Positions 33,328-45,889 of a stretch of 64,000 nt of DNA are shown here, one piece after another. Where the stretch lies: contig NZ_JAFKFW010000006.1 in assembly GCF_017308015.1 (NCBI RefSeq), positions 62,001 through 126,000 on the forward strand. The letters are read 5' to 3'. Under the pieces are notes generated by a model that worked only from the letters and a program-made list of their open reading frames with translations, was not told the origin of the DNA and made no database searches. Position 1 is the stretch's first letter. Each line of letters begins with the position of its first letter. Made by a program: the position numbers and the translations under genes. The stretch comes from Allobosea sp. (GTDB lineage: Bacteria > Pseudomonadota > Alphaproteobacteria > Rhizobiales > Beijerinckiaceae).

Positions 33328-34554
33328 ATGCCCGCGCGATCCCGGAAGCCGATCTCCCTCCCTGTCGAACAGGCCCGCCGCCTCTGGCTCCATGCCCAGC
33401 GTCTCGACCAGCGTGACCCGTTCGGGGCTGGTCCGGACGCGGCGCGCGCCGCGATCGAGCATCTCGGTTATGTCCAGATCGACACGATCAACGTGATCGA
33501 GCGCTGTCATCACCACATCCTCTATGCCCGGATTCCGGCCTATCGCCGGGCCGATCTCGCGTATCTGCAATCGGTCGGGAAGAGCGTTTTCGAGTACTGG
33601 ACGCATGCGCTGGCCTACGTGCCGACCCGTGACATCCGTTATTTCCTGCCGGCGATGAAGGCACATCGCGAGGAGCCGAAACGCTGGTCGGCGGTCGGTG
33701 CCCGCGAGGAGACGCGCAAGCTCCTGCGCCGCATCCGCAAGGACGGGGCGCTGTCGATCCGCGATATCGAGGAGGAGCTGATCGAAAAGGCGCATCTCTG
33801 GGCCAGCAAGAAGCCCTCCAAGGGGCTGCTGGAGCGCGCCTTCTACGATGGCGAGCTGGCGATTTCGGCGCGGGCCGGCATGGTCAAGACCTACGAATTG
33901 TTCGATCGGCATTTCCAGTGGGCGAAGAAGCCGACGCCGGCGAGCGAACGACAGATCACCGCTTACCTCCTCGACCGGGCGCTAAGGGCGCAGGGGCTGG
34001 TCAGCCTCGATTCGATCTGCCATCTCGACGCGCCTTCCAAGAAGGCGGTTGCCGAACTGATCGCGGCCCGCGTCAGGCGTCGGGAGCTTGTTCCCGTCGC
34101 GGTGGAGGGCGCCGGCAAGACGCAACACTGGGCCGACCCGGCTGCGCTGGAGTCGCTCCCCGCGCCGGACGAGACGCTGATCCATGTCCTCTCGCCCTTT
34201 GATCCGCTGATGATCCAGCGCAAGCGGGCGAAGCTCCTCCTCGACTATACCCATGTCTTCGAGGCCTATCTGCCGAAGGAGAAGCGGGTCTACGGTTATT
34301 TCGGCCTGCCGGTGCTGGCGGGCGAGCGCGTCGTTGCCGTGCTCGACCTGAAGACCGACCGGGCCGCCGGAAAACTCCTGATGCAGCAATGGACCTGGCT
34401 CGATGGCTGCGAAGAGCCCTCGCTGAAGGTGGCGATCGAGGAGGAATTGCAGCGCTTCGAGCGTTTCCAGCTCGCGCTCGAAGAGGGACAGGCCGCGGCG
34501 TTCGCCCCGCAGCAGCCGATCACGCTCCCAGAAGGTCGATCAGCGGCGGAATGA
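33328..34554 (+). CDS. Winged helix DNA-binding protein of the YcaQ/AlkX family (HTH_42)
   Basis: A 408-residue protein of the family that includes the E. coli interstrand-crosslink glycosylase YcaQ and Streptomyces AlkZ. Conserved segments are LPVEQARRLWLHAQRL, ARAAIEHLGYVQIDTINVIERCHHHILYARI (the QxD-type catalytic motif Q-I-D is present), FEYWTHALAYVP and LLSPFDPLMIQRKR-like VLSPFDPLMIQRKRAKLL. The family unhooks DNA crosslinks and bulky adducts. Its last 35 bases overlap the end of the convergent mutT gene. Confidence 0.9.
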   Translation: MPARSRKPISLPVEQARRLWLHAQRLDQRDPFGAGPDAARAAIEHLGYVQIDTINVIERCHHHILYARIPAYRRADLAYLQSVGKSVFEYWTHALAYVPTRDIRYFLPAMKAHREEPKRWSAVGAREETRKLLRRIRKDGALSIRDIEEELIEKAHLWASKKPSKGLLERAFYDGELAISARAGMVKTYELFDRHFQWAKKPTPASERQITAYLLDRALRAQGLVSLDSICHLDAPSKKAVAELIAARVRRRELVPVAVEGAGKTQHWADPAALESLPAPDETLIHVLSPFDPLMIQRKRAKLLLDYTHVFEAYLPKEKRVYGYFGLPVLAGERVVAVLDLKTDRAAGKLLMQQWTWLDGCEEPSLKVAIEEELQRFERFQLALEEGQAAAFAPQQPITLPEGRSAAE

Positions 34555-34924
34555 GCGGCTCGTCGGCCGGCGGCATGGCGAGATCGCGCAGTTTGCCGGG
34601 GCGGACCCATTTCAGCGCCTGACCTTCGCGGGACATGGCGGTGCCTTCCCAGCGTCGGCAGATATAGAGCGGCATCAGCAGGTGAAATTCGGGATAGGCG
34701 TAGCTCGCGAAGGTCAGCGGCGCGAGGCAATTCTCCTTCACCCCGATGCCGAGTTCCTCGGAAAGCTCGCGGATCAGAGCGGGTTCCGGCCGCTCGCCGG
34801 CTTCAAGCTTGCCGCCGGGGAATTCCCACAACCCCGCAAGCGCCTTGCCTTCCGGACGCTGCGTGACGAGGACGCGGTTGTCGGCATCGATCAGGGCGCA
34901 GGCGACGACGAGGAGCAGCTTCAC
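34520..34924 (-). CDS. mutT: MutT-like (d)NTP pyrophosphohydrolase
   Basis: A 134-residue Nudix hydrolase. The full Nudix box is GGKLEAGERPEPALIRELSEELGI, given here from residue 38 to about 61 with REL..EELG intact. It probably cleans 8-oxo-dGTP from the nucleotide pool. The start codon is GTG 34924 and the ribosome-binding site is weak. It is 8 bases downstream of the small lipoprotein gene. Confidence 0.93.
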   Translation of the reverse strand: MKLLLVVACALIDADNRVLVTQRPEGKALAGLWEFPGGKLEAGERPEPALIRELSEELGIGVKENCLAPLTFASYAYPEFHLLMPLYICRRWEGTAMSREGQALKWVRPGKLRDLAMPPADEPLIPPLIDLLGA

Positions 34925-34932
34925 AGGGGAAC

Positions 34933-35448
34933 TCAGTTGCCGGAGAGGATGACCTGGACGGGCTCGGTTTCCTTGCCCGTCAGCGTGACGCTGTCATAGA
35001 CCGAGCCGCCCTCGCGGGTGAAGGCCGTCTCTTCGCCCCAGATCACCTGCGTGGTCAGAAAATAGCTGCCCGGTGCCACCTTGTCGAAGGCGAAGCGGCC
35101 ATTGGCCTCGGCCTTGGTCGTGCGGATGTATTCGGCATAGGCGGGGTCGACCTCGTCCTCGCGCGGATAGGCGCTGTGGGGCACGTATTTGGCCTTGCCG
35201 TAGAAATTGGCGAAGCGCTCGCGGGCGAAGGCCGTGGCGGGGACGAGGCGCACGACCTGGCCGGCGGCGTTCACGACGACGCCGCTCGGCTTGGTGCGGA
35301 AGGCATGGCCGACGATGATTCCGGTACCGGTCTTCTTGATGAAGGCGGCCTCCTCGGAGGAGAAGGCGACGGTCGCCGGCTTGCGGTCGACGCAGCCCGT
35401 GATGATGACGCCGGCCAGCAGCGTCGCCGCGACAATCCCGATCTTCAT
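34933..35448 (-). CDS. Predicted lipoprotein with carboxypeptidase-regulatory-like fold
   Basis: A 171-residue protein. The signal [19 protein letters not shown] ends in a lipobox with Cys19. The C-terminal half (ANGRFAFDKVAPGSYFLTTQVIWGEE) resembles the beta-sandwich carboxypeptidase regulatory-like domains that occur in envelope proteins. No enzymatic motif is seen. ATG 35448 overlaps the TGA of the EamA gene by 4 bases, and mutT follows after 8 bases. I do not recognise a specific function. Confidence 0.8.
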   Translation of the reverse strand: MKIGIVAATLLAGVIITGCVDRKPATVAFSSEEAAFIKKTGTGIIVGHAFRTKPSGVVVNAAGQVVRLVPATAFARERFANFYGKAKYVPHSAYPREDEVDPAYAEYIRTTKAEANGRFAFDKVAPGSYFLTTQVIWGEETAFTREGGSVYDSVTLTGKETEPVQVILSGN

Positions 35449-36374
35449 GCAGCCCCCGCCCGACGCGGCGCCATCGTCACCAGGAAGACGCCGGTCAGGA
35501 TGATGCAGCCGGCGGCGATTTGCCGCAACTCCAGCGTTTCGCCGAGGACGAGCATGCCCATGACCGCAGCGACGGTCGGCACGAGATAGCCGGTCATCGC
35601 CGCTCGCGTCGGGCCGGCAGCGCGGATCAGGCGCATGAACACCGTCATCGGGATGGCCGTGCAGACGACCCCGAGCGCGAGCATGGCCGCCCAATGATTG
35701 CCGAGGGGGAGAAAGGCAGCCGGCCCCGCGAAGAGCAGCGCCAGAAGCGAGGCGCTGAGGCCGGAGACGACCTGCTGGCCGAGCGCGAGACGCATTGGAT
35801 CGCCGGCCGGAGCCGGCACCGCCCGGACATAGATGTTGCCCGCCGCGTAGCTCAGCATGCTCGCGACCATCGCCAGGACGCTGAGGCTCGTGGCTCCGCC
35901 TTCGAAGAGGCGCGGTCCGATCAGCAGGGCGACGCCGGCAAGCCCGATCAGGATACCGCCGAGGCGCCGCCCGCTCAGGCGCTCCTCCGCGAAGATCAGG
36001 TGGGCGACGATGGCGGTGACCAGCGGGCCGGCCGCCTGGATCATCGCTGCCGGGCCACTGGCGAGCTGGATCAGGGCGTAGGCCGTCAGGATATTCGGAA
36101 TCCAGCCATTGGTGGCGCCGAGGACCAGCCAGTGACAAATCTCGTGGCGCCGCGGCAGCGGGCTCTGGCCGAGCCAGCGCAGCCAGAGCGCGAGCGAGAC
36201 CGCGCCGAGCAGGCCGCGCCCCGCCGCGATGGCGAAGGGCGAGACCTGTCCGCTCATCAGTTTGATGAACAGGAAGCTCGACCCCCAGAAAACCGAGGTG
36301 ACGAGCAGATGGACGACGATGAAGCCGCGGCTCGGCTCCAGCGAGGCCTGAGCCTCAGGAGCGGTAGTCGCCAT
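35445..36374 (-). CDS. EamA/DMT-family transporter
   Basis: A 309-residue inner-membrane protein with ten membrane segments and two EamA repeats. [20 protein letters not shown] opens the first repeat, and the second begins near [20 protein letters not shown]. The family exports amino acids, nucleosides or other metabolites; substrates are not predictable. I use ATG 36374 (MATTAPEAQ); ATG 36386 is also possible with AAGG upstream. Either start overlaps the end of argJ by about 20-30 bases, which suggests co-transcription with it. Confidence 0.9.
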   Translation of the reverse strand: MATTAPEAQASLEPSRGFIVVHLLVTSVFWGSSFLFIKLMSGQVSPFAIAAGRGLLGAVSLALWLRWLGQSPLPRRHEICHWLVLGATNGWIPNILTAYALIQLASGPAAMIQAAGPLVTAIVAHLIFAEERLSGRRLGGILIGLAGVALLIGPRLFEGGATSLSVLAMVASMLSYAAGNIYVRAVPAPAGDPMRLALGQQVVSGLSASLLALLFAGPAAFLPLGNHWAAMLALGVVCTAIPMTVFMRLIRAAGPTRAAMTGYLVPTVAAVMGMLVLGETLELRQIAAGCIILTGVFLVTMAPRRAGAA

Positions 36375-37605
36375 TGATCTCGACATAGGCCTTGGTCAGG
36401 TCGCAGGTCCAGACCGTGGCCTTGCCGCGTCCCAACCCGAGATCGGCGGTGATGACGATATTGTCGCCCTTCATGTAGTCGGAGACCGCGACCTCGTCAT
36501 AGGACGGGGCGCGCGCGCCCTGCTTCGCCACGACGATATCGCCGAAGCCGATATCGAGCCTGTCGCGGTCGGCCGGTTCGCCGGCCTTGCCGACAGCCAT
36601 GACGACGCGGCCCCAATTGGCGTCCTCGCCGGCGATCGCGGTCTTGACCAGCGGAGAATTGGCGATGGAGAGCGCAACGCGCTTGGCCGAGCGGGCGGAA
36701 GCCGCGCCGGTGACACGGACCTCGACGAACTTGCGGGCGCCTTCGCCGTCCTTGCAGACGAGATGGGAGAGCTCCAGCAGGATCGAGTTCAGCGCGCGCT
36801 TGAAGCCGGAGAGTCTGTTGTCGTTGATCTCGGTGATGGCGGGGACGCCGCGCGCCGCGGCTTTGCCCGTCGCGAAGAGCATCAGCGTGTCCGAGGTCGA
36901 GCTGTCGCTATCGACAGTGACCGCGTTGAACGAGCCTTTCACGCCCTTGGAGAGCAGGACCTGCAGCACGGGAGCGGCGATCGGCGCGTCGGTGAAGACG
37001 AAGGAGAGCATCGTCGCCATGTCCGGCGCGATCATGCCGGCGCCCTTGGCGATGCCGGCGATGACGACCTCCTGGCCGTCGATCTTGGCCTTGCGGGTCA
37101 GGGCCTTCGGGAAGGTGTCGGTGGTCATGATCGCGCGGGCGGCGTCGATCCAGGGACCGTCGGCAGCGCGCTTGGCGCATTCGTCGAGCACGCCCTTGAA
37201 CTTGGTGGCGTCGAGCGGCTCGCCGATCACGCCGGTCGAGGCGATGAAAACCTCTTGCGGCTCGCAGCCGGCGGCCTTGGCGGCAATCTGGGCAGTGAGC
37301 TTGACCGCGTCACGGCCCTTCAGGCCGGTGAAGGCATTGGCGTTGCCGGAATTGACGACGACGGCGCGGGCCGAACCCTGCTTCAGATTTTCGCGGCACC
37401 AGTCAACCGGCGCAGAGGGGCATTTCGAGCGGGTGAAGACGCCGGCGACCTGCGTGCCTTCGTCGAGCAGCGCGAACCAGACGTCCTGGCGGCCCTTGTA
37501 GCGGATGCCGGCCTCGGCGGTGGCGAAGCGCACGCCCGGGATCGGAGGAACCTTGGGCTGGCGCTTTGGCGCGAGCGGGGAAACGGGGACATCCTTGCCG
37601 GCCAT
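36355..37605 (-). CDS. argJ: Bifunctional ornithine acetyltransferase/N-acetylglutamate synthase
   Basis: A 416-residue arginine-biosynthesis enzyme that moves the acetyl group from N-acetylornithine to glutamate. It cleaves itself before a Thr: the site is visible as [16 protein letters not shown] (ATML, Thr as new N terminus). [10 protein letters not shown] and DSSTSDT are further conserved segments. ATG 37605 has AGGAGG upstream. It precedes the EamA transporter and follows the PPIase gene across a strong terminator, an order common in Rhizobiales. Confidence 0.96.
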   Translation of the reverse strand: MAGKDVPVSPLAPKRQPKVPPIPGVRFATAEAGIRYKGRQDVWFALLDEGTQVAGVFTRSKCPSAPVDWCRENLKQGSARAVVVNSGNANAFTGLKGRDAVKLTAQIAAKAAGCEPQEVFIASTGVIGEPLDATKFKGVLDECAKRAADGPWIDAARAIMTTDTFPKALTRKAKIDGQEVVIAGIAKGAGMIAPDMATMLSFVFTDAPIAAPVLQVLLSKGVKGSFNAVTVDSDSSTSDTLMLFATGKAAARGVPAITEINDNRLSGFKRALNSILLELSHLVCKDGEGARKFVEVRVTGAASARSAKRVALSIANSPLVKTAIAGEDANWGRVVMAVGKAGEPADRDRLDIGFGDIVVAKQGARAPSYDEVAVSDYMKGDNIVITADLGLGRGKATVWTCDLTKAYVEINGDYRS

Positions 37606-37715
37606 CGGACTTCCTCCTGCGGAGCGCTGCTGGAAAACCGGCGAATCGTCCTCGTCGCCGGGCAGCGCATCTCGTTCAAAAGCCCTCTGCCGCAGGCCGA
37701 TGACGAAAACAAGAA

Positions 37716-37736
37716 GGGCGGCCGCAAGGGCCGCCC
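37716..37736 (-). terminator. Intrinsic terminator of the PPIase gene
   Basis: GGGCGGCC at 37716-37723 pairs with GGCCGCCC at 37729-37736 around a 5-base loop. Read on the minus strand it lies about 30 bases after the PPIase stop and is followed by TTCTTGTTTT. Confidence 0.8.
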
Positions 37737-37766
37737 TCCAAAATCGCGCGAGACGGAGCGAAACGC

Positions 37767-38615
37767 TCAGTTCTTCTTCGGCTCGGCCGGCTTGGCGGCA
37801 TCCGGGGCCGGGCTTGCCGGCTTGTCGAGACGCTCGACCTTAGCCTTCTCGCGCATGGCGAGGACGAGGTCCTGCTGGGCCTTGCGCTCGAGATACTGGT
37901 CGATCTGCGGCTTCACCGCGGCGAAATCCGGCAGCGGCTTGGAACGCTTGTCCTCGAGCTTGATGACGTGCCAGCCGAACTGGCTCTTCACTGGCTCGGA
38001 AACCTCGCCCTTCTTCAGCTTGAACGCGGCTTCGGCGAATTCCGGCACCATGCGGTCCTTGGTGAACCACCCGAGATCGCCGCCTTCCTTGCCCGAACCC
38101 GGGTCCTTGGAGAGTTCGGCCGCAACCTTGGCGAAATCCTCGCCCTTCTTCAGCCGCTCGACGGCCGCCTTGGCCTGCGCCTCGTCCTCGACGAGGATGT
38201 GGCGGGCATGGGCCTCTTCCTCGGGCGCCATCGCCTTGGTGGTGTCATCGAAGAGCTTCTTGGCGGCTTCCGGGGTGACGGCCTTCTTGCCCTCGCGCGT
38301 CAGGTATTCGTCGAGGAGCACCTTCTCGCGGTAATAGGCGAGGCGGGCGGCGAAATCGGGGGTGTCGCCGATCTTGGCCTCGGCCGCGGCCTTGGCGCCA
38401 AGCTTGAGGTCGACGAGATAGTTGATGACCTCGTCGCGCTTGCGCTCCTCGGGGAGCTGGGCGAGGCGCTCGCCGAGATCCTCGGTCGCGAGCTGGATGT
38501 CCTTCTCGGTGATGGCGATGCCGTCGACCTTGGCGACGACCTTGTCTGCCTGGGCGAAGGCCGGGCCCGCCAGCAGCGCGAAGCCGAGGACGGCGATGAA
38601 ACGGGCTGAGCTCAT
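37767..38615 (-). CDS. Periplasmic parvulin-type peptidyl-prolyl isomerase (PrsA/SurA-like)
   Basis: A 282-residue chaperone-like isomerase. The signal peptide is [17 protein letters not shown]. An N-terminal SurA-like helical domain spans about 25-130, and the parvulin domain about 135-235 ([61 protein letters not shown]). The tail is charged and Pro-rich. It helps outer-membrane proteins fold. It starts at ATG 38615 with AAAGG ten bases upstream, divergent from secA, so two export genes share this gap. Confidence 0.92.
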   Translation of the reverse strand: MSSARFIAVLGFALLAGPAFAQADKVVAKVDGIAITEKDIQLATEDLGERLAQLPEERKRDEVINYLVDLKLGAKAAAEAKIGDTPDFAARLAYYREKVLLDEYLTREGKKAVTPEAAKKLFDDTTKAMAPEEEAHARHILVEDEAQAKAAVERLKKGEDFAKVAAELSKDPGSGKEGGDLGWFTKDRMVPEFAEAAFKLKKGEVSEPVKSQFGWHVIKLEDKRSKPLPDFAAVKPQIDQYLERKAQQDLVLAMREKAKVERLDKPASPAPDAAKPAEPKKN

Positions 38616-38975
38616 GAATGACGGCCTTTCGTCGGAAACCGAGGCGGTTTGGCGGCTGCACTGCCCGATGAACGCGGCAAAGGCAAGGCGGTTCAGGCGA
38701 TTGCGCCGGCCGATCACGCAGCTTTGCACCGGTCCCGATGCCGCAGCGTCGCATGATCTCAAGCACCGGCTCTTGGAAGCTGCCCGGAAAAACCCCACAT
38801 CCGGAGCCGAATTCACTTGCCGTTTCACTGCCTGTTGGTCGAAACGCACGCTGGACCCTGCCCGCGCACGCGTCTAAACACGCGGTCGCATTTCGAGAAT
38901 ACCCGAGTTCCCGGCTCGCGCGCGACGATGCTACGCGCCGGCAGGAAGCTCAAAGCATCACCTGAAAGGCCCAAC
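38616..38975. promoter_or_regulatory. Divergent gap between PPIase and secA
   Basis: This 360-base gap must carry both promoters and the secA leader. The region 38880-38975 is the more AT-varied part and ends in GAAAGGCCCAAC, the secA ribosome-binding site. Several open frames cross it, but none has coding features of its own. I see no riboswitch or SecM-like leader gene. Confidence 0.4.
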
Positions 38976-41750
<2,775 letters not shown>

Positions 41751-41775
41751 AGGCGCCGATCTTCTGACCGCTTCC

Positions 41776-41800
41776 GATACCCGGCCTCGTGCCGGGTATC
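41776..41800 (+). terminator. Intrinsic terminator of secA
   Basis: GATACCCGGC at 41776-41785 pairs with GCCGGGTATC at 41791-41800 around CTCGT, followed by GTCGTTT. It is 26 bases after the secA stop. Confidence 0.85.
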
Positions 41801-41942
41801 GTCGTTTCAGGGGCCCTGCGACCGGTGAGCGGCTGGCGGGCGGTGATCCTGCGCCGGATCGACGCACTGATTGTTAGGATCATGTTTACGCCTCGGTAAC
41901 ACTCTCCTTTCCAAGTTTGCCGCGATGGAAGGAGATGAGACC

Positions 41943-42458
41943 ATGTTCAAAACGATGCTTTCGGCCGCCTGCATCACCATTTCGGGTAGCTTCGGCGTAC
42001 ACGCAGCGAGCCCAAAATCACTGGGTCAGTTCGGCGACTGGAACGCAGCTACTTACGCAAAGGGTGATCTGTCTCGTTGCTTCATTATGAGCAAACCTTC
42101 GTCTGAAGAGCCGTCGAATTTGCGTCATGGCGAGGTTTTCTTCTTCGTGCAGACCGGTGACAAGGCATCGGATACGGAATCGAGCTTCCAGACCGGTTAC
42201 GACTTCGCCCGCAACTCGGTCGTCACCGTCACGATCGGTGACGACCGTTTCCGCATGCTGACCGAGGGCAGCAATGCCTGGCTCGAGCGGCTGGAACGCG
42301 AGCCGGCGCTGCTCGCGGCGATGCGAGCGGGGAGCAGCATGACACTCGAAGCGCGCTCGTTGCGGGGCAACGTTACCAGCTATACGTTCTCACTCACGGG
42401 CGTGACCGCGGCCTCGCGCATGCTGGCGCGTTGCGACACGGGCGCGACACAGAGCTGA
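41943..42458 (+). CDS. Secreted protein of the invasion-associated locus B (IalB) type
   Basis: A 171-residue protein with a signal peptide (MLSAACITISGSFGVHAAS). The mature part fits the IalB family: LGQFGDWNAATYAKGDLSRCF near the N terminus, a Cys in that segment and another near the C terminus (LARCDTG) that probably pair, and beta-strand-rich sequence between. IalB was named in Bartonella, but the family is common in non-pathogenic Rhizobiales and its role there is unclear. ATG 41943 has AAGGAG eight bases upstream; an open frame from 41871 would spoil the signal peptide. Confidence 0.82.
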   Translation: MFKTMLSAACITISGSFGVHAASPKSLGQFGDWNAATYAKGDLSRCFIMSKPSSEEPSNLRHGEVFFFVQTGDKASDTESSFQTGYDFARNSVVTVTIGDDRFRMLTEGSNAWLERLEREPALLAAMRAGSSMTLEARSLRGNVTSYTFSLTGVTAASRMLARCDTGATQS

Positions 42459-42588
42459 CGCGCGTTTCGGAGTGGGGAGCCGCTGCGGGCGGCTCGCTCC
42501 GCGATACCTCCGCTTGCATCCGGCCGTCGCAACCGCCAGTTTGAGAGCGGTATGAGGATGACGGCGTGTCGGCGCCGCGGGGGGCGAG

Positions 42589-43572
42589 ATGGACTTGTCG
42601 GGCTTCAACATCGCCGTGATCGTGATCGTGGCGCTGGTCATCTTGACGATCGCGCGCGGCGTCCGCACCGTTCCGCAGGGCTTCAACTACACGGTCGAGC
42701 GCTTTGGTCGCTATTCGCGGACGCTGAGCGCCGGCCTCGGGCTGATCGTGCCCTATATCGACCGCGTTGGCCACAAGGTGAATGTCATGGAGCAGGTGCT
42801 CGACATTCCCTCGCAGGAGGCGATCACCAAGGACAATGCCGGCGTGCGCATCGACGCCGCAGCCTTTTTCCAGGTGCTCGACGCGGCCAAGGCCTGCTAC
42901 GAGGTGTCTTCGCTCAACGATGCGCTGATGGTCCTGACGATGACCAATATCCGCACCGTCGTCGGCTCGATGGATCTCGACCAGCTCCTGTCGCATCGCG
43001 ACGAGATCAATGAGCGGCTGCTGCGGGTGATGGATGCGGCGGCCTCGCCCTGGGGCGTCAAGGTCACGCGCATCGAGATCCGGGACATCCTGCCGCCGGC
43101 TGATATCGCCGGCGCGATGAACCGGCAGATGAAGGCCGAGCGCGAGAAGCGCGCAGCGATCCTTGAAGCCGAAGGCCTGCGTCAAGCCGAGATCCTCAAG
43201 GCCGAGGGGCAGAAGCAATCCCAAATCCTTGCCGCCGAGGGGCGCAAGGAATCGGCGCTGCGCGACGCGGAGGCCCGCGAAAGGCTCGCGCAAGCCGAGG
43301 CGACCGCAACGGCCATGGTTTCGGAGGCGATCAGCCGCGGCGATATCCAGGCCGCCAATTTCCTGATCGCCGAGCGCTATACCGACGCGCTGAAAGCAAT
43401 CGCTTCGAGCCATAACAGCAAGGTCGTGATCGTGCCGATCGAGGCAGCCTCGCTCGCCGGTACGGTCGGCGGCATCGCGCAACTCACCAAGGCGGTGTTC
43501 GGCGAGGATGCGACGGCGCAGCGCCGGGGCGGGGCTGGCTCGGTTCCGTCTTCGGGCCGCCCCGGCACCTGA
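42589..43572 (+). CDS. SPFH/band-7 membrane protein (paraslipin, QmcA type)
   Basis: A 327-residue protein with one N-terminal membrane anchor (FNIAVIVIVALVILTIARGV) and a stomatin/band-7 domain (about 25-190: VPQGFNYTVERFGRYSRTL, MEQVLDIPSQEAITKDNA, DILPPADIAGAMNRQMKAER), followed by a coiled coil rich in Glu, Ala and Arg. These proteins form membrane microdomain assemblies and work with NfeD partners. The NfeD gene follows after 12 bases, the classical pairing. Confidence 0.94.
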   Translation: MDLSGFNIAVIVIVALVILTIARGVRTVPQGFNYTVERFGRYSRTLSAGLGLIVPYIDRVGHKVNVMEQVLDIPSQEAITKDNAGVRIDAAAFFQVLDAAKACYEVSSLNDALMVLTMTNIRTVVGSMDLDQLLSHRDEINERLLRVMDAAASPWGVKVTRIEIRDILPPADIAGAMNRQMKAEREKRAAILEAEGLRQAEILKAEGQKQSQILAAEGRKESALRDAEARERLAQAEATATAMVSEAISRGDIQAANFLIAERYTDALKAIASSHNSKVVIVPIEAASLAGTVGGIAQLTKAVFGEDATAQRRGGAGSVPSSGRPGT

Positions 43573-43584
43573 TCGGAGGCGGGA

Positions 43585-44031
43585 GTGTTCGACTGGTTTA
43601 CGAATTTGGGTGGCTGGAGCTGGGCCATTCTCGGGCTCGTCCTGATCGGTGGCGAGATGCTGGCACCGGGCGTCTTCCTGATCTGGCTCGGCCTTGCCGC
43701 GCTGCTCACCGGGGCCGTGGTCGGCCTCTTCGACATCGGCTGGCAGGCGGCGATGCTGGTCTTCGCCTTGCTTGCCGGAGCCTGTGTGCTCGCCGGGCGC
43801 CTGCTGACGCGCCGCAGGGGCGAGGAGCCGGACGCCGCGACAGGGCTGAACGATCGAGGCCGCCAGCTCATCGGCCGGGTTTTCCGGCTGGAGGCGACGA
43901 TGATGGGCGGCGAGGGGCGCGTGCGCGTTGGTGATTCGTCCTGGCGGGTCGTCGGTCCGGAGCTGCTGGCCGGTACAGAGATCAAGGTGGTGCGGGTCGA
44001 GGGCTCGACGCTGGTCGTCGAGAAGGCCTGA
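43585..44031 (+). CDS. NfeD-family membrane protein
   Basis: A 148-residue protein with two or three N-terminal membrane helices (WAILGLVLIGGEMLAPGVFL, AALLTGAVVGLFDIGWQAAM, VFALLAGACVLAG) and a C-terminal OB-fold domain (LIGRVFRLEATMMGGEGRV through TLVVEKA). This is the short NfeD1b type without the serine protease domain. It starts at GTG 43585 with GGAGG five bases upstream. Partner of the upstream paraslipin. Confidence 0.92.
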   Translation: MFDWFTNLGGWSWAILGLVLIGGEMLAPGVFLIWLGLAALLTGAVVGLFDIGWQAAMLVFALLAGACVLAGRLLTRRRGEEPDAATGLNDRGRQLIGRVFRLEATMMGGEGRVRVGDSSWRVVGPELLAGTEIKVVRVEGSTLVVEKA

Positions 44032-44150
44032 AAGCCAGCCATGAGATTTTTGCATCGGCCGCGACGATTTTAGCGACAGCGTTGCGTCCGAGGCGTTGGC
44101 CTGCCGCGCTGCGGGGACTATAGCAACCGCTCCTCCACGAGCGCAGCGTC

Positions 44151-45410
44151 ATGACCAGCCCCAGCGAACGCCTTTCCCTTCCGAAGGACCGCATCAAGGT
44201 TCTGCTGCTGGAAGGTATCAACGATTCCGCCGTCGAACTGCTGCAGCAGGCCGGTTACAGCAACCTCGAACGGCTGCCGAAGGCGCTCGACCGCGAGGCG
44301 CTGCTGAAGGCAATCCAGGGGATGCATGTGCTCGGCATCCGTTCACGCACCCAGCTCACGCCGGAGATCTTTGCACGGGCCGACCGGCTCTTCGCCGTCG
44401 GTTGTTTCTCGGTGGGAACCAACCAGGTGGATCTCGACGCGGCGCGACTGCGCGGCGTGCCGGTATTCAACGCGCCCTTCTCGAACACGCGCAGCGTAGC
44501 CGAACTGACCATCGGTGAGATCGTCATGCTGCTCCGGCGCATCCCGGACCGCTCGCGCGACGCGCATCAGGGTGGCTGGGACAAGTCGGCCAACGGCTCC
44601 TTCGAAGTGCGCGGTAAGACGCTCGGCATCGTCGGCTACGGCAATATCGGCAGCCAGCTCTCGACATTGGCCGAAGCGATGGGCATGCGCGTGATCTATT
44701 ACGATCACACCGACCGCCTGCGGCATGGCAATACCGAGCCGACGGTCAGCCTCGACGTGCTGCTCGGCGCGGCCGATGTGATCTCGCTGCATGTGCCGGA
44801 GACGGCGCAGACGGCCGGCATGATCGGAGCGGCGCAGATCGCGGCGATGAAGAAGGGCGCCTATCTCATCAACAATTCGCGCGGCACCGTCGTCGATCTC
44901 GACGCAGTGGCAGCCGCATTGAAGAGCGGCCATCTCGCAGGCGCAGCCGTCGACGTCTTCCCGGTCGAGCCGGCCTCCAATGCCGAACGCTTCGTCACGC
45001 CGTTGCAGGGCCTCTCCAACGTGATCCTGACGCCGCATATCGGTGGGTCGACCGAAGAGGCGCAGGAGCGCATCGGGGCGGAAGTCGCGCGCAAGCTCGT
45101 CGATTATTCCGATGTCGGCTCGACCGTGGGTGCGGTCAATTTCCCGCAGGTGCAGTTGCCGGCGCGTGCCATCGGCACGCGCTTCATCCATGTCCAGCGC
45201 AACGTGCCGGGCATGCTGCGGCGTTTGAACGACGTCTTTGCCAGCCGGCAGGTCAACATCGCCGCGCAAAACTACCAGACCGATGGCGAGGTCGGCTATG
45301 TCGTGATGGAGGCGGACGGAGTCTCCAGCGCCGAGGCGCGCGACATCCTCAAGGATATCCGCGCGCTCGACGGCACGATCCGGGCCCGTTTGCTCTACCA
45401 GCGCGACTGA
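44151..45410 (+). CDS. serA: D-3-phosphoglycerate dehydrogenase (ACT-domain type)
   Basis: A 419-residue NAD-dependent enzyme of serine biosynthesis, E. coli-like in size (410). Segments: VLGIRSRTQLTPEIFARADR; the NAD site TLGIVGYGNIGSQLSTLAEA; catalytic region NNSRGTVVDLDAV; and EPASNAERFVTPLQGLSNVILTPHIGG with catalytic His. The C-terminal ACT domain (FIHVQRNVPGMLRRLNDVFA) suggests inhibition by L-serine. A second, longer type of SerA also exists in many Rhizobiales, so this may be one of two. Confidence 0.93.
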   Translation: MTSPSERLSLPKDRIKVLLLEGINDSAVELLQQAGYSNLERLPKALDREALLKAIQGMHVLGIRSRTQLTPEIFARADRLFAVGCFSVGTNQVDLDAARLRGVPVFNAPFSNTRSVAELTIGEIVMLLRRIPDRSRDAHQGGWDKSANGSFEVRGKTLGIVGYGNIGSQLSTLAEAMGMRVIYYDHTDRLRHGNTEPTVSLDVLLGAADVISLHVPETAQTAGMIGAAQIAAMKKGAYLINNSRGTVVDLDAVAAALKSGHLAGAAVDVFPVEPASNAERFVTPLQGLSNVILTPHIGGSTEEAQERIGAEVARKLVDYSDVGSTVGAVNFPQVQLPARAIGTRFIHVQRNVPGMLRRLNDVFASRQVNIAAQNYQTDGEVGYVVMEADGVSSAEARDILKDIRALDGTIRARLLYQRD

Positions 45411-45413
45411 GCC

Positions 45414-45599
45414 TCAGGCCTTCTTGGCCTTGGCGCCGGGCTTGATCGGCGTCTGGGTCGCGACGGGATCGCTTGCGGGGAAAGTATCCTTCAGTGCACT
45501 GTTGAGTTCGGCGTCCTTGCCTTGCTCGCGCGCGGCCTTGCGCTGTTCCTTCTGTTCCTTGCGCAGGCTTTCCCTGGCGGGATTGGCTGTGGCGGTCAT
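45414..45599 (-). CDS. Small conserved protein with DTFPASDP motif
   Basis: A 61-residue, highly charged protein: MTATANPARESLRKEQKEQR, then ALKDTFPASDPVATQTP and a lysine-rich end. The DTFPASDP motif recurs in small uncharacterised proteins of many proteobacteria. ATG 45599 has GGAGG eight bases upstream, which favours it over an ATG six codons earlier. It converges on serA with only 3 bases between stops. Function unknown. Confidence 0.75.
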   Translation of the reverse strand: MTATANPARESLRKEQKEQRKAAREQGKDAELNSALKDTFPASDPVATQTPIKPGAKAKKA

Positions 45600-45826
45600 G
45601 ATGGATTCCTCCGGCATTGGCTGGCTCCTCTGAACAACGCGGCAGGGCGAAGCCCGTTCCGCCAGAACGCCAGCGCAGGCGCGCCATGACGAAGCCGGCC
45701 GCCCTCTGGATCGAAAGGCGCAGCCTTCCCATCTGGTGAAGCTACGTCGTCCCGCCGGGTTGCTCCGGCGCTGGAGAAACCCGGCAGTTATTCGAACTTC
45801 GGATTGCTCTAGGTCTTTGTTTTATC

Positions 45827-45869
45827 GCATTTTTTCAAGCGAATCGGTTTCCGCTTCGCCTGAAAATGC
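45827..45869. repeat. Dispersed GCATTTTTTC...GAAAATGC palindromic element, copy 2
   Basis: It has the same terminal arms and central ...CGGTTTCCGCTTCG... as copy 1 at 13982-14025. It ends 20 bases before the start of the monooxygenase gene. The bases just before both start codons also match (GCCCGTCATG). Confidence 0.6.
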
Positions 45870-45889
45870 TTCAACCAGCAGGGCCCGTC

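Noticed and set aside
44032-44150. Possible riboswitch before the phosphoglycerate dehydrogenase gene
   Set aside because: The 119-base gap shows no recognisable conserved aptamer or terminator/anti-terminator pair.
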